11,187 nt of DNA from Parcubacteria group bacterium (lineage in GTDB: Bacteria > Patescibacteriota > Minisyncoccia > Moranbacterales > JAKLHP01). Shown in pieces: positions 1 to 4,928 of this stretch. The stretch lies in NCBI GenBank assembly GCA_041657845.1, contig JBBABD010000026.1, forward strand, positions 1 to 11,187, in the 5' to 3' direction. The position numbers were made by a program, and so were the translations under genes. The notes under the pieces were generated by a model, which saw only the letters and a program-made list of their open reading frames with translations, searched no databases and was not told the origin of the DNA. Each line of letters begins with the position of its first letter. Positions within the stretch are counted from its first letter, which is position 1.

Positions 1-112
1 CTTTTTGGATGATATCGTAGCGATTAACTTCTTTTTGACTCATGATAATGCGATTGTCCATTTGGTTGATATTAGTGGTTAAACTAATATCATAACCTGC
101 CGGGGCGGACAT
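1..112 (-). CDS. Transposase-like protein, N-terminal fragment (cut by window edge)
   Basis: The minus strand is open from an ATG at 112 to the window edge and gives 37 residues. An internal ATG at 43 starts MSQKEVNRYDIIQK, which resembles the first helix of ISNCY-like or integrase-type transposases common in candidate-phyla genomes (MSQKE-x-x-R-x-x-I-x-x-K, followed by a helix-turn-helix); I recognise this from memory. An in-frame TAG at 125-127 caps the frame upstream of the 112 start. Neither start has a good Shine-Dalgarno site. Two copies of GGACATT at 107-113 and 131-137, spaced 24 nt, lie at the 5' end and may be element-end or transposase-binding motifs. The catalytic domain lies outside the window, so family and intactness cannot be judged. 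Confidence 0.5.
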   Translation of the reverse strand, partial: MSAPAGYDISLTTNINQMDNRIIMSQKEVNRYDIIQK

Positions 113-144
113 TTCTACTTCCCGCTATTAGGACATTATCATTT
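107..144. repeat. Direct GGACATT motifs at possible insertion-sequence end
   Basis: GGACATTTCTAC at 107-118 and GGACATTATCAT at 131-142 share GGACATT, with start points 24 nt apart, directly upstream of the transposase-like frame. Repeated short motifs at an element end are often transposase-binding sites. The other end of the element and any target duplication are not visible. The rest of 145-230 holds no gene that I can support. Confidence 0.3.
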
Positions 145-230
145 CCTTGTGACAGAACAAAATCCAGGAAATTATTCTGAAGTGCGTCATTGTCTTTTTT
201 TTAATTACAGCATTTTTATGCATAAAAACA

Positions 231-253
231 TAAAAAACGAAGCGTTGCTTCGT
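231..253 (-). terminator. Rho-independent terminator of the lysozyme-like gene
   Basis: Read on the minus strand, ACGAAGC (253-247), a 3-nt loop and GCTTCGT (243-237) form a perfect 7-bp stem followed at once by a run of T (237-232). It sits about 45 nt beyond the stop codon at 297-299, so it should end that transcript. A separate 16-bp perfect palindrome, TTTTTATGCATAAAAA (213-228), lies just past it. Confidence 0.8.
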
Positions 254-296
254 CTCTGCCGAACAAATTTCAAAATTCAAAAATATCAATACTACG

Positions 297-1307
297 CTAG
301 TCCTTCAGCTTGCTTTGTATGGATTCCACATCGCTAATCCATTTTTTCACCTGGCCGTCTTCATCGCATTTCGATCCGCATTTCCAAATAGACATCTTGG
401 CGGGAGTATCGAGTTTTTTCTCTTCTATCAGAAACTCCATTCTTTTTGTTATCGTATTCACAGCATCTTTGGGACTATCGAAACAAGTATGCCCTCCCGA
501 CCCCATTCTTTCTCTAACTGCCCTGTATCCTAAATAATTATAGCAATCCTCCCCTTTAAGGACTGGGACTCTTTTTCCCCAATTACTTTCCTTTTTGGCA
601 ATTGCAATATAGAAAGCAACGACCGTTCTGTCTTTTTCAAAAAGATAAGGCAGCATTTTCTTAATCGGATATCCTTCTACCATATCCGCAACTCTTTTTT
701 CAAATTCATCTTTTTTAATCTTTTCAGAATCTTCAATTATTTGTTCTATATAGCTTACAATATCTTGACTATTTTTAATGTCTTCTCCGCCGAGAACCTG
801 TTCAACCGGAACGGTTGTAATAACTTTATTTGTATCGCCAATAGCCGAAACACCTACTCCCAGATATCGATAAATAAATGTCATCGAAACCATTCCCAGC
901 ACAATAGCGCCTACGACTGAAAGATTCCACAATTTGACCAAAGTCATCCTTCTGGCAAAATTTTGGGGAATATCAATAAATCCTTTCTGAATTTCCTTAT
1001 ATTTGTCTGACAGCTTTTTATATAAGAAATCGCTTTCGGAAGCCCTAAACTTTCTATAATCGCCAACTATTCTAGCGCTAACGCCATCAAATAAATTTTC
1101 TCCGTTATTTGTTTTTACCTCCCGATTAACCATTTTCTGTTGTTTTGGGGTAATATACAATTTTGAATCTTCAGTAAAAAAAGACTCCGACATTCTCCCG
1201 CGAGAAAACAGAGTGGATTTCAGATTTTTGCTTATGTCTTGATATTTTTCATTCAAAACTAAAACTGCTTCGCCTTTATTTTCAGCAAAAACAGAATCAA
1301 GAAACAT
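297..1307 (-). CDS. Membrane-anchored protein with C-terminal lysozyme-like domain
   Basis: A 336-residue protein with a soluble N-terminal half (1-125), one strong membrane segment (about 126-148) and a C-terminal half that would lie on the other side of the membrane. Residues 228-330 look like a small lysozyme or transglycosylase-type fold: FYIAIAKKESNWG has the typical helix with a candidate catalytic Glu at 240, followed by DCYNYLGYR and GHTCFDSPKDAV, with Cys at 255, 275, 310 and 314. Similar domains occur in candidate-phyla proteins thought to cut peptidoglycan, so a wall-trimming role is inference. The start at 1307 is chosen because AGGAG lies at 1315-1319 with good spacing. A longer frame from 1340 (347 aa) begins inside the -10 box of its own promoter. 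An intrinsic terminator follows at 231-253. The N-terminal half is not recognised. Confidence 0.7.
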   Translation of the reverse strand: MFLDSVFAENKGEAVLVLNEKYQDISKNLKSTLFSRGRMSESFFTEDSKLYITPKQQKMVNREVKTNNGENLFDGVSARIVGDYRKFRASESDFLYKKLSDKYKEIQKGFIDIPQNFARRMTLVKLWNLSVVGAIVLGMVSMTFIYRYLGVGVSAIGDTNKVITTVPVEQVLGGEDIKNSQDIVSYIEQIIEDSEKIKKDEFEKRVADMVEGYPIKKMLPYLFEKDRTVVAFYIAIAKKESNWGKRVPVLKGEDCYNYLGYRAVRERMGSGGHTCFDSPKDAVNTITKRMEFLIEEKKLDTPAKMSIWKCGSKCDEDGQVKKWISDVESIQSKLKD

Positions 1308-1338
1308 TTTTTTGTCTCCTATTTCACCCATTAAAGAC

Positions 1339-1347
1339 ATTATAGCA
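1339..1347 (-). promoter_or_regulatory. Extended -10 promoter for the lysozyme-like gene
   Basis: On the minus strand TGC-TATAAT (1347-1339) is a full-consensus extended -10 element. The -35 region about 17 nt upstream (TTTCAA) is weak, as is usual for extended -10 promoters. The predicted transcript start is near 1332, about 25 nt before the ATG at 1307, and excludes the upstream ATG at 1340. Confidence 0.6.
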
Positions 1348-1375
1348 CAAAATTAATAAGCTTGAAATATTAAAT

Positions 1376-2251
1376 TTATATTTCTTTATAGCTGTGTTTT
1401 TTAGCCCCATAAGCATACGCTATCCCTGCCGTTATTATCGCAAAAAATGCTAGCACCTGTCCTCTCGTCATTCCAAAAATAAAATCATTTTCCGGTTCTC
1501 GCAAAAATTCAACAAAAAACCTGACCATTCCGTAACCCGCTATATACAACAAGAAAAGAGTTCCTGAAAATTTAGTTTTGTTGCGCAGAAACCATAAAAT
1601 AACAAATAATAACAAACCCTCCAGCAACGCCTCGTATAACTGCGTCGGATGGCGCAAAATTCCGTCGCCAAAATACATTCCCAAAAAACTGTTAGCAGCC
1701 TTTCCGTATAATTCTCCATTTAGAAAATTCCCTATTCTTCCAAAGAAATATCCGGCTGGAATGGCCGGAACCACAAAATCCGCCCACCGCCAAAAATTAA
1801 TTTCATTTTTTCGGCAAAATATAATAGTAGCGATAATAATTCCTATAAGTCCGCCAAAATAACTCATTCCGAATATTCCAATAAAATTTCCGCTTGAATC
1901 GAAAGGAGAAATAATGGTTAATGGATTTTTTATATACCAGCCTAGATTGTAAAATAAAACATAACCTAAGCGTCCGCCAGCGATAAGTCCAATAAAAGAA
2001 TACAGCAAAAAATCGATAATGATAGAATATGGTATTCGGTATTCGGTATTTGGTATTTTATTGAAAATTGAAAATTGAAAATTGAAAATTTTAGACAATC
2101 TTTCATCTTTCCTGACTCTATACATTAGCAAACCATAAACAACACAAAAACCAGCTAAATACATCAGTGAATACCAACGAACACTGAAATTGCCGATTAA
2201 AAAAGCGATTGGATTAACGAGTTCTGGAAGATGTTGATAAAAAGAAAACAT
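1376..2251 (-). CDS. lgt: Prolipoprotein diacylglyceryl transferase
   Basis: Lgt moves diacylglycerol from phosphatidylglycerol to the lipobox cysteine of prolipoproteins in the cytoplasmic membrane. This 291-residue polytopic protein has the signature GRIGNFLNGE (171-180), HPTQLYE (201-207) and GYGMVRFFVEFLREP (239-253). By spacing, Arg172, Glu180, Tyr240, Arg244 and Glu248 match E. coli Arg143, Glu151, Tyr235, Arg239 and Glu243. The residue matching E. coli His103, which lies 40 before the signature Arg, is Phe132 (MSYFGG in place of SFHGG). Residues about 55-74 form an insertion in the loop after the first helices, encoded entirely by two arrays of heptamer repeats. Its ATG lies 3 nt after the stop of pcrA, without a Shine-Dalgarno site, so translation is probably coupled. 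No clear terminator follows. Confidence 0.96.
   Translation of the reverse strand: MFSFYQHLPELVNPIAFLIGNFSVRWYSLMYLAGFCVVYGLLMYRVRKDERLSKIFNFQFSIFNKIPNTEYRIPYSIIIDFLLYSFIGLIAGGRLGYVLFYNLGWYIKNPLTIISPFDSSGNFIGIFGMSYFGGLIGIIIATIIFCRKNEINFWRWADFVVPAIPAGYFFGRIGNFLNGELYGKAANSFLGMYFGDGILRHPTQLYEALLEGLLLFVILWFLRNKTKFSGTLFLLYIAGYGMVRFFVEFLREPENDFIFGMTRGQVLAFFAIITAGIAYAYGAKKHSYKEI
2031..2058. repeat. Heptamer tandem repeat GGTATTC x4 inside lgt
   Basis: Four contiguous 7-nt units: GGTATTC, GGTATTC, GGTATTT, GGTATTT. They fall inside the lgt reading frame and encode, on the minus strand, the peptide around NTEYRIP. A change of one unit would shift the frame. Confidence 0.95.
2061..2088. repeat. Heptamer tandem repeat TTGAAAA x4 inside lgt
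   Basis: Four perfect 7-nt units of TTGAAAA, 2 nt after the GGTATTC array, also in the lgt frame. On the minus strand they encode the peptide around NFQFSIFN. Both arrays lie in a non-conserved loop region, so the frame is kept although the inserted residues look unselected. Confidence 0.97.
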
Positions 2252-2254
2252 AAA

Positions 2255-4459
2255 CTAAATTTTCTTAAGCGGAGCGAATTTTAAAGCAAGCTTTTTGATT
2301 CCGTTTTTTTTGAAAGCGACAGTAATAATATCTCCTTGAATGGAGATAACCACTCCATCGCCAAAATCCGGATGATGGACATGTTCGCCGTCTTTAAATT
2401 TTTGAATTATAAATTCTGAATCATGAGCTATTGATTTTTTATTTTTTTCGAAATCCGAATCATAATTCATAATTCTTGATTCATGATTATCCAATAAATG
2501 TTCCGGTATTTCGGACAAAAATCTCGACGGCGGATTAATCTGAGTAGAACCGAAAATATTTCTCTGCCTCGTAAAACAAAGATAGGCCTTTTCTTTGGCT
2601 CGGGTAATCCCCACATACATCAGCCTTCTTTCTTCTTCCATCTCAATTTGGCTAAGCATACTTCTGGAATGTGGTATTATTCCTTCTTCCAATCCAACAA
2701 TGAAAACGGTTGAAAATTCAAGACCCTTGGCACTGTGCAAAGTCATAAGATACACCGAGTCTTTAACTTCTTCTCCCTTATCCGCATCTGTCGCCAGCGC
2801 CACTTCCTCCAAAAATTCTTCCAATTTCTGTCCATTGGAAATTTCTTCTTTATCATATTTTTGAGCAACCGTAATAAGCTCTTTGACGTTCTCCCATCGC
2901 ATTTCTCCTTCCATCGTTCCATCCTGAAGATATTTTTCATATCCGCTTTCTGAAAAAACTTTTTGAATAAAGTCGGTTAAATCAATCCTGTCCATCGTTT
3001 CTCTCATCCTTCCAATAAACTCACAAAATTTTGAAATATCTTCTAACTTTGAATCTGGGATTTTTTTAATTATTGAGTCTTTCCTGCCTGCCGGCAAGAT
3101 AGGATTATTAAAATTTGCAAGACGCGTTCCAGCCTGCAATAAGTCCAGTTTATTTTCTTTAGCTATCGCTACCCATTTCTCTATTGTTTTGTCCCCCAAT
3201 CCTCGCTTCGGCTCATTGATAATCCTCTCCAACGATAGATAATCTTTCGGATTTTTAATAAATCGAAGATAGGAAACGACATCCTTAATTTCTTTTCTCT
3301 GATAAAATTTTATTCCGCCGACAATCTTGTACGGTATTGATCTTTTGAGAAATATTTCTTCCAATATCCGGGATTGAGCGTTGGTTCTGTAGAGCACAAC
3401 AAAATCGCTATATTTTCCCCCGCTGGATTTCAATATTTCTCTGGCTACAAAGTCCGCTTCCTCTACTTCGTCCCCAGCTTCATAGGAAGTGATGAGCTGT
3501 CCCCCCTCCTTTTCCGTCCAAAGTTTTTTGTCTTTTCGAAAAACATTTTGAGAAATAACTCCGTAAGCCGCATCAAGAATTACCTGGCTGGAACGATAAT
3601 TCTGTTCTAAAGAAATTACTTTGGCTTCCGAATAATCTTTTTCAAAATCCAAAATATTATTAATATCCGCCTGACGCCATCCATAAATCGATTGCCAGTC
3701 ATCGCCCACTACGCATAAATTCCGATATTTTTTCGCCAGAAAATTTACCAAAAGATATTGCGAATGGTTCGTATCCTGATATTCATCCACCAGGACATAA
3801 TGGAATTGGTTCTGATATTTTTCCAGCACTTCCGGAAATTTCTGAAATATCTTAACCACAAACATAATGAGATCGTCAAAATCCAAAGAATTGTTTTTCT
3901 TAAGCTCATTCTGATACTCTGAATATAATCGGGAAACTACTTCTTCGAAATATCCTCCGATGCCCAAAGAAAATTGATGAGGGTCTGCCAAATTATTTTT
4001 CGCTTTGCTGATAGCTTCCAGAATCGCCCTTGGATTAAATTGATCCTTGCTAATTTCAAGACGCGCAAACATTTTTTTCATCAGCGACATTTGGTCATGG
4101 TCGTCAATGATATTAAAAGATCTTTCGTAACCAAGTTTGTCAATTTCTTTGCGGAGAATTTTAGCGCAAATGCTGTGAAAAGTTCCGACTAATGGCAAGT
4201 CATATTTTGAAGGAACACGGTTTTCTTCTGTCAGCAATTTAATAATTCTTTCTTTCATTTCCCCGGCTGATTTATTAGTAAAGGTAACTGCCAAAATATT
4301 TCCAGGACGAACTTTTTTTTCTCTAATAAGATACGCCACTTTGTGAGTGAGCGTCCTTGTCTTTCCCGATCCGGCTCCGGCAATAATTAAAATAGGACCA
4401 TCGGTAATGGTCACAGCCTCGCGTTGTTTTTTATTTAAAGCAGCTAGAATGTCATTCAT
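2255..4459 (-). CDS. pcrA: UvrD/PcrA-family 3'-5' DNA helicase
   Basis: Superfamily 1A helicase of 734 residues that unwinds DNA in repair and replication and removes bound proteins. All motifs are present (734 numbering): Walker A AGAGSGKT (27-34), TFTNKSA (59-65), VDEYQDT (224-230), GDDWQSIYGWRQAD (252-265), LEQNYRS (284-290), TLHSAKGLEF (573-582), EERRLMYVGITRAKE (609-623). The C-terminus carries the small Tudor-like domain seen in PcrA/UvrD (HPDFGDGVV to LKFAPLKKI, about 696-734). ATG 4459 is preferred because homology begins at NDILAALNKKQREAV; the frame extends to a GTG at 4534 but those 25 residues are unlike the family. Linker residues about 658-688 are repeat-encoded, and a GC-rich palindromic patch at 3083-3098 encodes LPAGRK. 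It is the first gene of a unit with lgt. Confidence 0.97.
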   Translation of the reverse strand: MNDILAALNKKQREAVTITDGPILIIAGAGSGKTRTLTHKVAYLIREKKVRPGNILAVTFTNKSAGEMKERIIKLLTEENRVPSKYDLPLVGTFHSICAKILRKEIDKLGYERSFNIIDDHDQMSLMKKMFARLEISKDQFNPRAILEAISKAKNNLADPHQFSLGIGGYFEEVVSRLYSEYQNELKKNNSLDFDDLIMFVVKIFQKFPEVLEKYQNQFHYVLVDEYQDTNHSQYLLVNFLAKKYRNLCVVGDDWQSIYGWRQADINNILDFEKDYSEAKVISLEQNYRSSQVILDAAYGVISQNVFRKDKKLWTEKEGGQLITSYEAGDEVEEADFVAREILKSSGGKYSDFVVLYRTNAQSRILEEIFLKRSIPYKIVGGIKFYQRKEIKDVVSYLRFIKNPKDYLSLERIINEPKRGLGDKTIEKWVAIAKENKLDLLQAGTRLANFNNPILPAGRKDSIIKKIPDSKLEDISKFCEFIGRMRETMDRIDLTDFIQKVFSESGYEKYLQDGTMEGEMRWENVKELITVAQKYDKEEISNGQKLEEFLEEVALATDADKGEEVKDSVYLMTLHSAKGLEFSTVFIVGLEEGIIPHSRSMLSQIEMEEERRLMYVGITRAKEKAYLCFTRQRNIFGSTQINPPSRFLSEIPEHLLDNHESRIMNYDSDFEKNKKSIAHDSEFIIQKFKDGEHVHHPDFGDGVVISIQGDIITVAFKKNGIKKLALKFAPLKKI
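2404..2489. repeat. Degenerate heptamer repeats inside the pcrA linker
   Basis: Units CCGAATC, ATAATTC, ATAATTC, TTGATTC, ATGATTA run from 2455 to 2489, and GAATTAT, AAATTCT, GAATCAT, GAGCTAT from 2404 to 2431, all in 7-nt register within each block. They encode the low-complexity linker between the helicase core and the C-terminal Tudor-like domain. Confidence 0.75.
3083..3098. repeat. GC-rich palindromic patch in pcrA
   Basis: CCTGCCTGCCGGCAAG stands out in AT-rich sequence and contains the perfect palindrome TGCCGGCA (3089-3096). It encodes the PAGR segment in a variable part of the helicase. I recall similar CCTGCCGGCAGG-type patches dispersed in candidate-phyla genomes; copy number cannot be tested here. 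Confidence 0.45.
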
Positions 4460-4582
4460 ATAAAAAATATTAAAATAGAGCCGATGCCTGCCATGCATCT
4501 GATAGAAGTTTAAAAAATACCGACGCTGCTTCACTGTACTTGCGCAACTGATATTTTTGAAGCGAACACGTAAGTCCTATAA

Positions 4583-4611
4583 ATTGTACCATCATTTGAC
4601 TTTATGTTCAA
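4583..4611 (-). promoter_or_regulatory. Promoter of pcrA-lgt
   Basis: On the minus strand TTGAAC (4611-4606), a 17-nt spacer and TACAAT (4588-4583), with TGG just before the -10 (extended -10). The predicted start is near 4576, giving a leader of about 117 nt to the preferred ATG at 4459. The leader contains a small hairpin, GATGC-N7-GCATC, near 4483-4499. The element is interleaved with the plus-strand promoter at 4596-4624. Confidence 0.55.
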
Positions 4612-4624
4612 AACCTGCTATAAT
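4596..4624 (+). promoter_or_regulatory. Strong sigma70-type promoter of the small membrane protein gene
   Basis: TTGACT (4596-4601), a 17-nt spacer and TATAAT (4619-4624), preceded by TGC (extended -10). This is the closest to consensus in the window. The predicted transcript start is near 4631, just before a hairpin at 4637-4655 and 56 nt before the small ORF. Confidence 0.75.
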
Positions 4625-4635
4625 TGAATAGTAAA

Positions 4636-4658
4636 GAAACGGGTGTCTCCCGTTTTTT
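4636..4658 (+). terminator. Leader hairpin with T run (possible attenuator)
   Basis: AAACGGG (4637-4643), loop TGTCT, CCCGTTT (4649-4655) make a 7-bp stem whose 3' arm runs into six T (4653-4658). It has the form of an intrinsic terminator but lies about 6 nt after the predicted transcript start and before the small ORF. It may attenuate the leader or simply protect the 5' end. Confidence 0.5.
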
Positions 4659-4686
4659 GCTTTATTAATCATTAAAAATAAAAAAA

Positions 4687-4836
4687 ATGGAGGAACAAAA
4701 AGAAGTGTGCGAATGTCCTGAATGCAAAAAGAGAGCAGAAAAGGAGGCGGCATACAATGAGATGAGCTTGGCCTTCCTATTGGCACTGATGCCAATGTTA
4801 GTAGTCACTCTCTTTGGTCAAATAGGACTCTTCTAA
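4687..4836 (+). CDS. Small Cys-rich single-helix membrane protein (49 aa)
   Basis: I do not recognise this protein. It has 49 residues: a charged N-terminal part with Cys8, Cys10 and Cys13 (CECPEC, a zinc-ribbon-like half site), a Lys/Glu-rich stretch, then a hydrophobic helix (about 26-45) ending in GLF. It is supported by its setting: a near-consensus promoter 60 nt upstream and a good intrinsic terminator 25 nt downstream, forming a compact monocistronic unit. No Shine-Dalgarno site precedes the ATG. GGAGG at 4689-4693 lies just inside the frame and could serve an alternative in-frame GTG at 4705 (MCECPECKK..., 43 aa). Three cysteines suggest metal binding, perhaps as a dimer, with the helix in the membrane; that is inference. 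It could also be a leader or toxin-like peptide. Confidence 0.6.
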   Translation: MEEQKEVCECPECKKRAEKEAAYNEMSLAFLLALMPMLVVTLFGQIGLF

Positions 4837-4857
4837 AAAAATCTAAGGGGGCCTTAC

Positions 4858-4887
4858 AAAAAACCGGGAATTAGTTCTCGGTTTTTC
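4858..4887 (+). terminator. Rho-independent terminator after the small membrane gene
   Basis: ACCGGGAA (4863-4870), loop TTAG, TTCTCGGT (4875-4882) form an 8-bp stem with one G-T pair, extended by flanking A and T runs and followed by TTTTTCTTT. It ends the 4687-4836 unit and separates it from the UbiA gene. The A run on the left would let it act in both directions. Confidence 0.8.
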
Positions 4888-4892
4888 TTTAT

Positions 4893-4922
4893 TTGCTATC
4901 TTTCCTGATTTAATGCTAAATT
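4893..4922 (+). promoter_or_regulatory. Possible promoter of the UbiA-type gene
   Basis: TTGCTA (4893-4898), 18 nt, TAAATT (4917-4922) with TGC before it. The predicted start falls at about 4929, the first base of the ATG, which would make the message leaderless. The hexamers match only 4 of 6 positions each. Confidence 0.3.
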
Positions 4923-4928
4923 TATTAA

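Noticed and set aside
149..337. 62-codon plus-strand frame near the left edge
   Set aside because: It crosses the minus-strand terminator and the end of the lysozyme-like gene, has no ribosome site and no recognisable sequence.
1363..1383. Inverted repeat GAAATAT/ATATTTC at the 3' end of lgt as a terminator
   Set aside because: The stem is entirely A-T and has no T run after it on the minus strand.
4460..4534. 25-codon N-terminal extension of pcrA from a GTG
   Set aside because: The extra residues are unlike the helicase family, and the family-type N-terminus begins at the ATG at 4459.
4592..4795. 67-codon minus-strand frame
   Set aside because: It overlaps both divergent promoters and is antisense to the 49-codon gene; no supporting signal.
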